A DNA stretch of 64,000 nucleotides. Source: Bdellovibrio sp. BCCA. Lineage in GTDB: Bacteria; Bdellovibrionota; Bdellovibrionia; Bdellovibrionales; Bdellovibrionaceae. Under the pieces are notes generated by a model. It was not told where the DNA came from. It did not search any database and worked only from the letters and a program-made list of their open reading frames with translations. The position numbers and the translations under genes were made by a program. Shown piece by piece: positions 43,195-52,831 of the stretch (position 1 is its first letter; each line of letters starts with the position of its first letter). The stretch covers positions 1,426,001 to 1,490,000 of the forward strand of contig NZ_JBBNAC010000001.1 of NCBI RefSeq assembly GCF_037996825.1. The letters run 5' to 3'.

Positions 43195-44126
43195 TGAAGA
43201 ACCTGCGAAAGCCCGTGATTTTTGTCGTTGGAGCTACGGCCACCGGAAAATCCGAGTGGGCCCTAAAGCTCGCGCAGGAATTTGGCGGAGTCATTGTTAA
43301 CTGTGACTCCATTCAAGTTTATAAAAAGCTTGATATTGGTGCTGCAAAACCCACAAAAGAGGAGCAAGCGTTAGTTCCCCATTACTTGCTCGACTACGTA
43401 AATCCTCCGCAAGAAATGACAGCCGGGCAGTACTGCCGTGATTTTTACGAATGCGTGGAGCAGATTCCTGAAAACACTCCTGTGTTCGTCGTTGGCGGAA
43501 CGGGTTTCTATTTTATGGCGATTGAAAAGGGAATGTATCCGGTTCTTCCGGTGCCTCCTGAAATTCAAAAAGCTGTTGAGGGAGAACTTAAAACTGCCGA
43601 GGGTGCTGAAAAACTTCACAAAGAACTTTTAGAAAAAGATCCCGAGTACGGCGCAAAAATTCATCTTTCCGATCACTATCGTATCGGTCGCGCCATTGAA
43701 CTGATTCGCAGTCAGGGAAAAAGTGTGACACAGATTCAAAATGAATTTGCCGAAACACGCAGTGAATTTCCATTTCCACTTTTAAAAATCGGTCCAAGTT
43801 GGGATCGTGAAGTTTTGAAAGAACGTATCGCTCTTCGTACGAAAAAAATGTTAGAGCAGGGTTTGGTTCAAGAAGTGCAAAACCTCCTCGACGAAGGTTT
43901 GGAAAAGTGGGCGCCGATGAGCAGTGTCGGTTACAAAGAAACCATCGCGTTTTTGAAAAACGACCTGAACTCTGAGCAACTGTTTGAAGAAATTTCGAAG
44001 AACACACGACAGCTCGCCAAAAGACAAAGAACTTGGTTTCAAAGAGACAAAGACATTCATTGGTTTTCGGGAAGTGATGGATTTTCCGAAGCTCGCGCCA
44101 TGGTCGAGAAATTTCTGAAACCTTGA
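43194..44126 (+). CDS. miaA: tRNA dimethylallyltransferase MiaA
   Basis: 310 residues. P-loop VGATATGKSEWALKLA, then NCDSIQVYKKLDIGAAKPT, the PHYLLDYVNPPQEMTAGQY segment and VVGGTGFYFMA; the family end RQLAKRQRTWFQRDK is intact. It adds the isopentenyl group to A37 of tRNAs reading UNN codons, which includes the tRNA-Leu(CAA) at 20517. The ATG overlaps the mutL stop by 1 nt. Confidence 0.96.
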   Translation: MKNLRKPVIFVVGATATGKSEWALKLAQEFGGVIVNCDSIQVYKKLDIGAAKPTKEEQALVPHYLLDYVNPPQEMTAGQYCRDFYECVEQIPENTPVFVVGGTGFYFMAIEKGMYPVLPVPPEIQKAVEGELKTAEGAEKLHKELLEKDPEYGAKIHLSDHYRIGRAIELIRSQGKSVTQIQNEFAETRSEFPFPLLKIGPSWDREVLKERIALRTKKMLEQGLVQEVQNLLDEGLEKWAPMSSVGYKETIAFLKNDLNSEQLFEEISKNTRQLAKRQRTWFQRDKDIHWFSGSDGFSEARAMVEKFLKP

Positions 44127-44161
44127 CCCCATAAGAGGGGCCGTTTCAAAATGGAGTTATT

Positions 44162-45040
44162 ATGAAAAGTATGACAGGGTACGGCACCGCTAGAGTTCAA
44201 TCTAAAGACGTCACAGTTGAAGTCAGTATTCGCGCCGTGAACGGCCGTTTCTTAGAACCTCGTTTTCATCTTCCTCGTGAATTTGTAGCCCATGAAGGGG
44301 AACTTAAAAAAATTCTCAGCCAGTCTTTGCATCGCGGAACAGTGGATGTGTTTGTTTCTCGTCGTGTGAAGAACACCGCGAACAAAGCGCAAATGACGGT
44401 GAACGACGCTTTGGCGAAAAAGTATATGATGGCTTACAAGCATCTTTCCAAAGAGTTGGGTGTTCCTTTTCAAGTTCATCTTGAAGTGGTGGCGCGTCTT
44501 CCAGAGATCATCAAAGTGGAAGAAACTTACGAACTTTTCCCAGGCGAAGACAAGGTTCTTAAAAAAGCATTCGCGGATGCTTGCAAGAATTGTGATAAAG
44601 AGCGCAGCCGCGAAGGACAAGCTTTGCGTCGTGATTTGCAAAAGCTGCTGATCGCTTTAGAGAAACAAGTGAAGGTTATCAGTGAGTTGCGTGGCGAAGC
44701 CAATGCACAACTTCAAGACAAGTTCGAACAAAAGATCCGCGCGCGTCTTAAAGGAAATGACATTGATCCAAACCGTCTGTCGCAAGAAATCGTGATTCAG
44801 CTTGAGAAAGCCGACATTAATGAAGAGCTCTCTCGTTTGAGTGAGCATATTAAGAACTACCGTCAGTTGGTGGCATCTCAGCAGGCAGAAGGGAAGAAGT
44901 TGGACTTCTATACCCAAGAGCTGCTCCGCGAAGTGAATACGATTGGTTCAAAGTCTCAAGTAGCCAAGATCACTCAAGCCGTGGTAGAAGCAAAAACCCT
45001 TATTGAAAGATTGAGAGAACAGGTACAAAACGTCCAATGA
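44162..45040 (+). CDS. YicC-family endoribonuclease
   Basis: 292 residues. The start MKSMTGYGTARVQSKDVTVEVSIRAVNGRFLEP and the end IGSKSQVAKITQAVVEAKTLIERLREQVQNVQ are diagnostic of the YicC/YloC family, shown in recent work to be an endoribonuclease group. Both YicC_N and DUF1732 parts are complete. It overlaps gmk by 4 nt, as in many genomes (yicC-gmk-rpoZ). Confidence 0.93.
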   Translation: MKSMTGYGTARVQSKDVTVEVSIRAVNGRFLEPRFHLPREFVAHEGELKKILSQSLHRGTVDVFVSRRVKNTANKAQMTVNDALAKKYMMAYKHLSKELGVPFQVHLEVVARLPEIIKVEETYELFPGEDKVLKKAFADACKNCDKERSREGQALRRDLQKLLIALEKQVKVISELRGEANAQLQDKFEQKIRARLKGNDIDPNRLSQEIVIQLEKADINEELSRLSEHIKNYRQLVASQQAEGKKLDFYTQELLREVNTIGSKSQVAKITQAVVEAKTLIERLREQVQNVQ

Positions 45041-45594
45041 AGACACGTCTTATTATCGTCGCCGCTCCAAGTGGTGCAGGAAAAAGTAGTTTTGTCGAAA
45101 AGCTCAGCCAGGAAAATCCTCGCTTGGTCGATATCATTACTTACACCACTCGCGCGATGAGAAAAGGCGAAAGCGAGGGACAGCCTTATCACTTCATCAG
45201 TTCCGAAGATTTTCAGAAAAAAATCAAAGAAGGGTTTTTCGTAGAATGGGCGAAGGTCCATACAAACTTCTACGGAACATCTTTTGAGTCTATCGAAAAT
45301 GCCTGGAAACAAGACAAATGCGCGATCATGGATATTGATATCCAAGGGGTTGCCACGTTTAAATCGAAGTTTCCGGATGCTAAGACCGTTTTTATCCTGC
45401 CTCCTTCTATTGACGAGCTGCGCCGCAGAATCGAGAAAAGGGACGGGGGAGTTCCAGCGGATATTGAGGTCCGTATGGCTAACGCCGAAAAAGAGATCCG
45501 TGAGGCCTCTAAATTCGATTATCAGATCGTGAACGACGTGTTTGAGCAATCTTACTCGCAATTTAAAAAAATCGTTGAAGAATTACTAGCTTAG
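45037..45594 (+). CDS. gmk: Guanylate kinase
   Basis: 185 residues. P-loop AAPSGAGKSSFVEKL, the GMP-binding region YTTRAMRKGESEGQPYHFIS, GTSFESIENAW, and DIDIQGVATFKSKFPDAKTVFILPPS. It phosphorylates GMP to GDP, feeding GTP pools that the adjacent rel gene product consumes to make ppGpp. It overlaps yicC by 4 nt and precedes rpoZ. Confidence 0.97.
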   Translation: MKTRLIIVAAPSGAGKSSFVEKLSQENPRLVDIITYTTRAMRKGESEGQPYHFISSEDFQKKIKEGFFVEWAKVHTNFYGTSFESIENAWKQDKCAIMDIDIQGVATFKSKFPDAKTVFILPPSIDELRRRIEKRDGGVPADIEVRMANAEKEIREASKFDYQIVNDVFEQSYSQFKKIVEELLA

Positions 45595-45643
45595 CTGTAA
45601 CTTGTCCGGATCTACTTTGTCTAAAAAAGTGCCTGGAGGCTAA

Positions 45644-45883
45644 ATGGCTCGCGTAACTGTTGAAGATTGCTTGGAAAAAGTTCCTAACAGATTTGCTCTT
45701 GTATTGATGGTTGCAAAAAGAGCGAAGCAACTTCTTAAAGGAGCTGAAGCGACAGTTTCTACTCGCAGCAATAAGTACATCGTCAGTGCTCTTCGTGAAG
45801 TGGCGATTGGTAACGTAGGTTACACAGAAGCTATGGAAAACGCTGAGGCAACTCGCCAAATCGAAAAAGACCTAAATAAATAG
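45644..45883 (+). CDS. rpoZ: RNA polymerase omega subunit
   Basis: 79 residues: [34 protein letters not shown], then [16 protein letters not shown]. It has the standard length and pattern. Omega stabilises RNA polymerase and forms part of a ppGpp-binding site in many proteobacteria; its gene lies just before rel. A strong terminator follows. Confidence 0.97.
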   Translation: MARVTVEDCLEKVPNRFALVLMVAKRAKQLLKGAEATVSTRSNKYIVSALREVAIGNVGYTEAMENAEATRQIEKDLNK

Positions 45884-45906
45884 TCTTTAAATCGAATATA
45901 TTGCTT

Positions 45907-45936
45907 AAAAGGAGGCCAACAAGCCTCCTTTTTTGT
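45907..45936 (+). terminator. Intrinsic terminator after rpoZ
   Basis: AAAAGGAGGC (45907-45916) pairs with GCCTCCTTTT (45923-45932) around CAACAA, with the T-run continuing past the stem. The rest of the gap to 46071 presumably holds the rel promoter. Confidence 0.92.
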
Positions 45937-46071
45937 TTTAAAGCTTCTCTCACAGCTCCTTTTGTAAAAGCCCTCGGCTTTTTCCATAAACGCTTAAAAT
46001 AACTAATAAATCCAAGACCTTATTGAAAACTTAGTTGGACTCATTGGTCTCCTCAGGTAAACTTATTTAAT

Positions 46072-48288
46072 ATGTTAGAAGTCCTGAAAGAGAGCGGAGT
46101 CAGTCAGAAGCCAGTAAAGACACTTGATGATCTTCTGTCACGCATTCGCAATTTCTATCCGAATGCTGATTTAAAAATCATCGAGAAGGCCTACTACTTT
46201 TCTGAGAAAGCTCACGAAGGACAAATTCGTCGCAGTGGTGAGCCTTACATTTCTCATCCACTTTCTGTCGCCGCGATTCTAGCGGATCTTCATCTGGATT
46301 TAGATACGATTGCCACAGGCCTTTTGCATGACACCGTCGAAGACACGGCCGCAACTCTTGAGGATATTCGTCGAGAGTTTGGTGACGTGATCGCGCATCT
46401 CGTAGATGGTGTTACAAAAATCGGTCAGATGAAATTTAAAAACAGTCACGAAAAACAAGGCGAGAATATTCGCAAGATGATCGTGGCGATGGGTAAAGAC
46501 GTGCGTGTCGTTCTTGTGAAATTGGCGGACCGTCTTCACAACATGCGCACTTTGAATTTCATGCCGTTTGAAAAACAAGAGCGCATTGCTCTTGAGACTT
46601 TGGAAATCTACTGTCCTCTTGCGGGACGTATGGGTATCAGTTCTTTGAAAATTGAACTTGAAGATCTGTGCTTCCGTTACTATCGCCCGGACATGTACTA
46701 CGAACTTGTTCAGCACATCAAAAAAACAGAGTCTGAACAAAATCGCTATATCGAAGACGTCAAACACATGCTCTCTAAAGAGCTGAACAAAGCGGGCTTT
46801 AAGTACGAAGTTTACGGCCGTTCAAAACACTTGTGGTCGATCTATAGAAAAATGCAATCACGTAACATCGAGTACGATCAGGTTTATGACGTGCTGGCGT
46901 TCCGTGTGCTCGTTGATAACGTGGCAGAGTGTTACGCTGTTCTTGGACTTGTGCACTCGTTGTGGAAGCCAATTCCGGGTCGCTTCAAAGATTTCATCGC
47001 GATGCCGAAAGCCAATAACTATCAATCACTGCATACGACGGTGATGGGGCCTGGCGGGGAGCGTATTGAAATTCAAATCCGCACTCAAGAAATGCATCTG
47101 GTGGCAGAGCGCGGTATCGCGGCTCACTGGAAGTATAAAGAGCGCGGTAAGATGGTCGATGATTCTGATTTCCAACAAGCAAACTGGCTTCGTGACCTTG
47201 TGACATGGCACCAGCAAGTACGCAGTCCCGATGAGTTTTTGGATACAGTAAAGACCGATCTTTTTGAAACCGAGATTTACGTTTTCACTCCGACAGGGGA
47301 TGTTCGTGAGTTTCCTGAGGGCGCAACGCCTGTAGATTTTGCCTATGCCGTTCATACGGAATTAGGAAATCAAATTGTCGGTGCTCGTGTGAACGGCAAG
47401 ATGGTGCCGTTAAAATATCAACTGCAAAATGGTGATACTGTCGAAGTTATTACTTCGAAAACCCAAGTGCCATCAAAAGATTGGCTCAAATTCGTTGTAA
47501 CGAACAAAGCTAAAGCAAAAATTCGCGCTTTCGTAAAAGAAGAGCAACGCCGTCGTGCGATTCTTCTGGGTAAAGAGCTTGTCGAAAAAGAATTCCGTAA
47601 ATTCGGCATGGCTGCGGTGAAGTATCTTAAAGGCCCTGCATTTGATCAGTATTTGAAAGATCACGGTCTTGCAGATTTAGATGAGTTGTACGTGACGGTT
47701 GGTTACGGAAAACTTGAAACGCGCATTCTTGTTGAAAGACTTACTCCGGAAAATATCGCCAAAGAAGCGGCGAAAAATGACGACACGACTTTCATGGAAA
47801 GAGTCATGCGTGCAGCCACGCAAAAGACTCGCAAGACGAATTCTTTGATCAGTGTCGACGGCATGGATGACGTTTTGGTTCACTATGCAAAATGCTGTCA
47901 TCCTATTCCGGGGGATCCGATTGTGGGCTTTATCAGCCGCGGACGCGGTATCACCATCCACCGCAGTGACTGCCGTAAAGCTTTTGAATTCGATCAGCTT
48001 CGCAAGGTCGACGTGAATTGGAATGTGAAGCAGGCCGGTGAAGGCCAAGAGCGTGTCGTGCGCTTGAAAATTATTTCTCAAGACGTTCCGGGATTATTAA
48101 AATTAATGTCGGAGGCTTTTGCGCAGCAGGGAATTAATATTCAGTCGGCACAGATTCGTACGACAAAAGACAAAAAAGCCATCTGTCACTTTGAAGTCAG
48201 CGTGAAAGATGCAAGCCAGTTAAACCAAGCGATCTATGAAATTCAAAAGATCAAAGGTATCATTGGTGTGACTCGTGTCATCCATTAA
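46072..48288 (+). CDS. Bifunctional (p)ppGpp synthetase/hydrolase
   Basis: 738 residues, Rel/SpoT type. The HD hydrolase domain is intact (HPLSVAAILADL, then ATGLLHDTVEDT). The synthetase domain has YEVYGRSKHLWSIYRKMQ, RFKDFIAMPKANNYQSLHTTV (RxKD, typical of bifunctional enzymes) and GERIEIQIRTQEMH. TGS (IYVFTPTGDVREFPEGATPVDFAY), a Cys-containing helical/zinc region (HYAKCCHPIPGDPIVGFISRGRGITIHRSDC) and the C-terminal ACT domain are all present. It controls the stringent response. The end overlaps the sensor kinase gene by 14 nt. Confidence 0.96.
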   Translation: MLEVLKESGVSQKPVKTLDDLLSRIRNFYPNADLKIIEKAYYFSEKAHEGQIRRSGEPYISHPLSVAAILADLHLDLDTIATGLLHDTVEDTAATLEDIRREFGDVIAHLVDGVTKIGQMKFKNSHEKQGENIRKMIVAMGKDVRVVLVKLADRLHNMRTLNFMPFEKQERIALETLEIYCPLAGRMGISSLKIELEDLCFRYYRPDMYYELVQHIKKTESEQNRYIEDVKHMLSKELNKAGFKYEVYGRSKHLWSIYRKMQSRNIEYDQVYDVLAFRVLVDNVAECYAVLGLVHSLWKPIPGRFKDFIAMPKANNYQSLHTTVMGPGGERIEIQIRTQEMHLVAERGIAAHWKYKERGKMVDDSDFQQANWLRDLVTWHQQVRSPDEFLDTVKTDLFETEIYVFTPTGDVREFPEGATPVDFAYAVHTELGNQIVGARVNGKMVPLKYQLQNGDTVEVITSKTQVPSKDWLKFVVTNKAKAKIRAFVKEEQRRRAILLGKELVEKEFRKFGMAAVKYLKGPAFDQYLKDHGLADLDELYVTVGYGKLETRILVERLTPENIAKEAAKNDDTTFMERVMRAATQKTRKTNSLISVDGMDDVLVHYAKCCHPIPGDPIVGFISRGRGITIHRSDCRKAFEFDQLRKVDVNWNVKQAGEGQERVVRLKIISQDVPGLLKLMSEAFAQQGINIQSAQIRTTKDKKAICHFEVSVKDASQLNQAIYEIQKIKGIIGVTRVIH

Positions 48289-50887
48289 GATTTCCAAAAA
48301 CGCTCATTTCATTTTAGCCTTTGCTGTTCTTGGTGTTGCAATGACGGTGATGATCGGTTGGATTTTAAGAAGTCCGGAGATCATCCAGCTCAGTCCTTCC
48401 ATGGCGCCGATGGTATTTAATACGGCCTTTTCGTTTGCCGCATTGTCGGTGGGATTTTTATTTTCTGAGTTCAAATCTCCGTTTGTATCTAAAATGATGT
48501 CCGCCATCGTGATTTTTATTTCTGTCCTGACGCTGGCTCAATATTTTTTCGGATGGAATCTCGGCATCGACAAACTTTTTATTGAACCGTTTTACGGTGT
48601 CGGTGTTGTGGTGCCCGGGCGCATGTCGATCAGCGCTTCTGCTTGTTTCTTTGTATTGTCTCTTTTGTTTTTCTTCCGCCGTCCCGGATATACTTATCAA
48701 ATGGCCTGCGTTTCAATTTCCACGCTGGTCATCGGTTTTTCGTTTTTTGGGATTGCCGGCTACGCTTTAGGATTTAGCGCGGAATACGGGTGGGGAAGTT
48801 TTTCTCGCATGGCTCTGCATACGAGTGTTTGCTTTATTTTGCTTTCGCTTGCGGCGTTGTGGCAGCTGCGTTTGCGTATTCGCGAGTACTCGGTTCGTCG
48901 CAGCGCTTTGGTTCCTTTTTATGTTGTGATGGTGGGAATTCTCACTTCGATGTTGATCTGGCAGCTTTTGGTTTTGCGCGATCAGGAACGCAATAAGCGC
49001 GTGATCCAGATTCGCGGTGAAAGTTTGAAGGCGAGCTTAGACAACGTTTTTTTGCCTTTGGAAAAATCCTTAGAGCACATGTCTCGGCGTTTTGCTTCCG
49101 GAGCTTATGCCAATCAAAAAATGTGGTTGGTGGATGCTTCAAGTTATTTTGAAGAATTTGAGGGATTAAAGCGTCTGGTGTGGGCGGACTCCGACGATAT
49201 CATTCGTTGGGTTTACCCGATGAGTAACGGCGGTGACCGAGTCATCAATACCGCTGTTGATAACCGTGAATTGCGCGAACATCTTAAACAAGCGACCTCG
49301 GAGCATCAGGCCTTTCTTTCCCGTATCTTTGAACTTAAAACAGGCGGGCGCGGATTTATTTTAATCGTTCCAGTTTTTCAAAACGATAAGTATCACGGGT
49401 CGGTTTCCGCAGCGTTAATGGCGGAGCCGTTTTTCTCTCGTGTTGTTCAAATGGACGGTTATGATCTTTCCATTCTTGAAGACGGAAAAGAAATTTATAG
49501 CAAGGGATCTCCCGATCCGGTCTTTGCCCGGGATTGGAAAACAGAGACTCGGTATTCTACCTTAGGCGCAAGTTGGGACATTGTGCTTGTGCCCACGGCC
49601 ACGACAGTGCGTGAAAACACGTCGGCCCTTCCTGGAATAGTTTTATTGTTTGGGGTCAGCGTTTCCATTCTTTTAGGCTTGGCTCTTAACTTTTACAATC
49701 GCTCGCGGGATTCTGAGAAAATTGCCAAGGAGTCCTTCGAGTTAAAACAAGCCAGCATGAACGCGGTTCCACTGATGATGATCTCCATGGATACAAACAC
49801 GATGATCCGTGAGATGAATGCGACGGCAGAAAGAATTTTAGAATATTCATCAGCGGAAGTGGCCGGTAAAACTTCGCCTTTTATTTTTCATGACGCCAAT
49901 GAAGTCCGCGATGTTCAAGACAAAATTGAAAAAGAGTTGGGCCGTACGGTGACTTTGGGAGCTGATTATCTTCATGCATTCTTTGCGCTGGGATACAACA
50001 AGGCTTCCGAGTGGACGATGATTTCTAAAACGGGGAAGCGTTACTCCGTTGTGATTTCTACCAGTGAAATTCGGGATGAAAACGGCGAAGTGACGGGATA
50101 TCTCGAAGTCGTAGAAGACGTCACCCAACAAAAAGAAAAAGAACGCGTTCTTAAAGAACAAGAGCAGAAAATCTTGGCTTCTTCACGCTTGGCTTCGCTC
50201 GGTGAAATGGCAGCAGGCATCGCGCATGAAATCAATAATCCTTTGGCTATTATTGGTGGACACGTGGGGGTTCTCAGAAAACTCTTGGCGCAAAAGGGTC
50301 TTGCTGAAGAAACGGATTTAAACAAGAAAGTCGACGCTATCGAACACGTAGTACATCGTATCGCAAAAATCATTCGTGGCTTACGCAGTTACGCGCGTGA
50401 ATCGGATTTAAGCAGTGATGAAAGCGTGAAGGTTGAAACTTTGATCGAAGATACGATGGCGTTTTGTCACGAAAGATTCCGCGCAGAAGGGGTTGAAGTG
50501 GCGCTTTCGATCGAGCCTAATTTGGTTGTCTATGGACGTCCTTATCAGATCTCACAGGTTTTATTGAATTTGCTCAACAATGCTTTGGATGCGGTTTCGA
50601 CGAGCAAGCTAAAAAAAGTCACACTGGCTGCACAGCGAAGCGGCGAGGGGGTGGAACTCAGTGTGGCCGACACCGGTCCCGGAGTTCCTTATCATTTGCG
50701 CAGTAAAATCATGGAGCCGTTTTTCACAACCAAAGAAGTTGGAAAAGGTGTTGGTTTGGGCTTAAGTATCTCTCAAGGAATTATTCAGTCACACAATGGG
50801 AAATTTTATTTGGATGAAAACTCTGCGAAAACCAAATTCGTGATTTGGTTGCCTGAGCCTAAAGATTCCAAGCCCATCCACCCTTAA
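48275..50887 (+). CDS. Membrane sensor histidine kinase with CHASE-like and PAS domains
   Basis: 870 residues, GTG start at 48275 inside the rel 3' end. About seven hydrophobic segments span residues 10-235 (a MASE-like membrane sensor), followed by an extracytoplasmic CHASE-like domain (about 240-440) and a further TM (GIVLLFGVSVSILLGLAL). A PAS domain (about 485-610) precedes the HisKA box LASLGEMAAGIAHEINNPLAI with the phospho-His, and an HATPase domain with NLLNNALDAV, VADTGPGVP and GKGVGLGLSISQGI. No receiver domain or response regulator gene is adjacent. The 3' end overlaps the minus-strand outer membrane protein gene by 29 nt. Confidence 0.92.
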   Translation: MSSIKISKNAHFILAFAVLGVAMTVMIGWILRSPEIIQLSPSMAPMVFNTAFSFAALSVGFLFSEFKSPFVSKMMSAIVIFISVLTLAQYFFGWNLGIDKLFIEPFYGVGVVVPGRMSISASACFFVLSLLFFFRRPGYTYQMACVSISTLVIGFSFFGIAGYALGFSAEYGWGSFSRMALHTSVCFILLSLAALWQLRLRIREYSVRRSALVPFYVVMVGILTSMLIWQLLVLRDQERNKRVIQIRGESLKASLDNVFLPLEKSLEHMSRRFASGAYANQKMWLVDASSYFEEFEGLKRLVWADSDDIIRWVYPMSNGGDRVINTAVDNRELREHLKQATSEHQAFLSRIFELKTGGRGFILIVPVFQNDKYHGSVSAALMAEPFFSRVVQMDGYDLSILEDGKEIYSKGSPDPVFARDWKTETRYSTLGASWDIVLVPTATTVRENTSALPGIVLLFGVSVSILLGLALNFYNRSRDSEKIAKESFELKQASMNAVPLMMISMDTNTMIREMNATAERILEYSSAEVAGKTSPFIFHDANEVRDVQDKIEKELGRTVTLGADYLHAFFALGYNKASEWTMISKTGKRYSVVISTSEIRDENGEVTGYLEVVEDVTQQKEKERVLKEQEQKILASSRLASLGEMAAGIAHEINNPLAIIGGHVGVLRKLLAQKGLAEETDLNKKVDAIEHVVHRIAKIIRGLRSYARESDLSSDESVKVETLIEDTMAFCHERFRAEGVEVALSIEPNLVVYGRPYQISQVLLNLLNNALDAVSTSKLKKVTLAAQRSGEGVELSVADTGPGVPYHLRSKIMEPFFTTKEVGKGVGLGLSISQGIIQSHNGKFYLDENSAKTKFVIWLPEPKDSKPIHP

Positions 50888-51776
50888 TCACAATCATATT
50901 GGCCTTCACCGTATCCGAAGCGGGGAAGAGATTGTATTCAATGCTGATCGGAATGTAGTTCTTGCGATTCATTTGAATGTCAGTCCCCACAGCAAATGTG
51001 AAAACTTGATTTGTAGAAATCTGTGATTCATTTAGGGCCGTGCTGGATTTTGAAACCGCCAGCATATATCCCATGCCTCCGCCGATCCATCCGCGGTATT
51101 TTCCCTGAATAGGGTACCACTTAAGAAGGCCATACAAAGAAAGATAATTGATCTTCGCATCACAGCTTGTCGAGCCCGCACAGGCCGCCTCTGAAGCATT
51201 TCCAGAAACATTGAATTGTTCGATAGCTGCAGAACCGCGTCCGATCAGAGATTGTCCTAAAGCATAGTCATAAAAACCACCGACGCCGAAACCGGAACCA
51301 CTCATGCTGGTTGACGTTTTGTGACTGATACCGAAGCCATCCTTGTAGCTTACATCCGCGTTCATCGAGTTCATGATGTAGCTGCCGGTAACACCGTAAG
51401 AATCTTTCACCACACGCAAATAACTCATGTCATTGCGAGAAACGGGTGCTGCTTCTTCCTCTGAAGTTTCACTGGCAGGAACATCGGCGCTCATTTTTGA
51501 AGCGGCTTTAGCTTGCAAAGCATATCCTTGAGCCGCGCGACCTTTGACGATTTCACCAAGAGCTTTGGATCCTTTGACTTGTTTGATACGAATGATCGCG
51601 GTTTTTTTATTATTCGCAGGATTGAGCAAATAAAACTCGTCACCTTCGGAAGTGGCGTCGCCCTCAAGATTGATCAGAACTTTTTGTCCTTTGACGGCTG
51701 AAACAGAAGCTGAATAAGCAGCGGAAGTCCAAAACATTAAAAGGCAGGCAACGAAGATGTGAGTTCTCAAGATCAC
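50859..51776 (-). CDS. Outer membrane beta-barrel protein with periplasmic N-terminal domain
   Basis: 305 residues with a signal peptide (THIFVACLLMFWTSAAYS). Residues about 25-85 form a small beta domain (VKGQKVLINLEGDATSEGDEF, then IIRIKQVKGSKALGEIVKG), similar in style to FlgT/TolB-like linkers. A low-complexity hinge follows, and the last 180 residues are barrel strands (YGVTGSYIMNSM, GFGVGGFYDYAL, WIGGGMGYMLAV, YIPISIEYNLFPA, MIVIKGGWAWNL). Function unknown. Its stop overlaps the sensor kinase gene. Confidence 0.75.
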   Translation of the reverse strand: MILRTHIFVACLLMFWTSAAYSASVSAVKGQKVLINLEGDATSEGDEFYLLNPANNKKTAIIRIKQVKGSKALGEIVKGRAAQGYALQAKAASKMSADVPASETSEEEAAPVSRNDMSYLRVVKDSYGVTGSYIMNSMNADVSYKDGFGISHKTSTSMSGSGFGVGGFYDYALGQSLIGRGSAAIEQFNVSGNASEAACAGSTSCDAKINYLSLYGLLKWYPIQGKYRGWIGGGMGYMLAVSKSSTALNESQISTNQVFTFAVGTDIQMNRKNYIPISIEYNLFPASDTVKANMIVIKGGWAWNL

Positions 51777-51785
51777 TTGTTTTTC

Positions 51786-52181
51786 CTATTCAAGAGTCAT
51801 CATGTTGTTTTCAAGTTCTCGAATGAATTGATCTTTATAAAGGTTCCAGACCACGTCATTGGCAAATTCATAGACGCAAGCTTGTGTTGTCGTCTCTGTC
51901 TTTTGCAAAGCCTTCACCTCAACACGCTGATCGCGGTGAGTGCGCCAGATTTCTAAATCCGGTTCCGAAACAACAAGTTCATAGGTGCGAGAAGGGAACT
52001 CTTCATTGAACCAAGTCTCAAGGCGGCCTTCTTTTTTACAGCTTTTAAGTTGAAATGCGGTGGCAGTGGTGGAAACCTTGCCAGGAGCTTCGGTTTCAAA
52101 TTGCTTACGACCATCCGAGCGGTAGACCGTGCAACCACTTAAAAAAAGGACTGAAACTGTGGAGAGCAATAACCACTTCAT
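51786..52181 (-). CDS. Small lipoprotein of unknown function
   Basis: 131 residues. The lipobox is LSGC (cysteine at residue 17: VLFLSGCTVYRSD), so it is lipidated, and the residue after Cys (Thr) favours the outer membrane. The mature part is about 115 residues with two cysteines (KSCKKE, TQACVYEF) likely in a disulfide. Helical end (FANDVVWNLYKDQFIRELE). It is 9 nt upstream of the outer membrane protein gene on the same strand, so the two are probably an operon. Confidence 0.78.
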   Translation of the reverse strand: MKWLLLSTVSVLFLSGCTVYRSDGRKQFETEAPGKVSTTATAFQLKSCKKEGRLETWFNEEFPSRTYELVVSEPDLEIWRTHRDQRVEVKALQKTETTTQACVYEFANDVVWNLYKDQFIRELENNMMTLE

Positions 52182-52227
52182 AGCCTTTTAATTATAGAAG
52201 AGACTGGACTAAATAAGAATAAATAAA

Positions 52228-52254
52228 AAGCCCCGATGGGTTAAATCGGGGCTT
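52228..52254 (-). terminator. Intrinsic terminator downstream of ssb
   Basis: Stem 52228-52237 (AAGCCCCGAT) pairs with 52245-52254 (ATCGGGGCTT). Read on the minus strand it is followed by a T-rich run, so it ends the ssb transcript about 110 nt after the stop. Confidence 0.85.
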
Positions 52255-52362
52255 AAGCACGGCTTTGTTCCTTATGGATAAAGCTGTATTTTTTGTCGAA
52301 CTTAAAGACGAGCTACTCCAGCTTACGCGACTGTCGTCGCTTCAGCACTGTGCGCGTGCGCG

Positions 52363-52803
52363 CTAGAACGGAATCTCATCGTTAGAGTTGAAGCTAGGTT
52401 CTGGACCGAAATCTTGGAAGTTGAAATCGTCGTTACCTGCAGATGAAGAAGAGCGACCTGCGCCAGATTCTGCACCAGCGGCACCCAAGAATTGAACTGT
52501 GCTTGCTACGATTTCAGTCGTGTAGCGTTTTTGACCTTGTTGGTCTTCCCATTGGCGTGTTTGAAGTTTACCTTCAACGTAAACTTGACGACCTTTTGCA
52601 AGGTGCTTACCGCAGATCTCTGCAAGTTTGCCCCATACAGTTACACGGTGCCATTCTGTTTTTTCTTGGCGTTGACCGTCTTTAACCCAAGTTTCGCTTG
52701 TTGCGATGTTAAGACGAGCTACAGTGCTGCCGCTACCGATAGCTTTTACTTCTGGATCAGCGCCCAAACGACCTACTAGAATGACTTTATTTACACCTGA
52801 CAT
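52363..52803 (-). CDS. ssb: Single-stranded DNA-binding protein
   Basis: 146 residues. The OB fold runs from [19 protein letters not shown] through [30 protein letters not shown] and [11 protein letters not shown] to about residue 108. A Ser/Gly-rich linker of about 28 residues and an acidic tip ending NDEIPF follow; that tip recruits partner proteins. Bacterial SSB is essential for replication and repair. The ribosome site is GGAGGG, directly next to a 14-nt palindrome. Confidence 0.97.
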   Translation of the reverse strand: MSGVNKVILVGRLGADPEVKAIGSGSTVARLNIATSETWVKDGQRQEKTEWHRVTVWGKLAEICGKHLAKGRQVYVEGKLQTRQWEDQQGQKRYTTEIVASTVQFLGAAGAESGAGRSSSSAGNDDFNFQDFGPEPSFNSNDEIPF

Positions 52804-52817
52804 ATTCCCTCCAAATT

Positions 52818-52831
52818 AAACCATTTGGTTT
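52818..52831. promoter_or_regulatory. Perfect palindrome in the ssb leader
   Basis: AAACCATTTGGTTT is self-complementary over all 14 nt, and extends as CCAAA...TTTGG partners nearby. It lies 15 nt upstream of the ssb start codon, next to the ribosome site. It does not look like a LexA box. It may be an operator or an mRNA hairpin. Confidence 0.5.
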
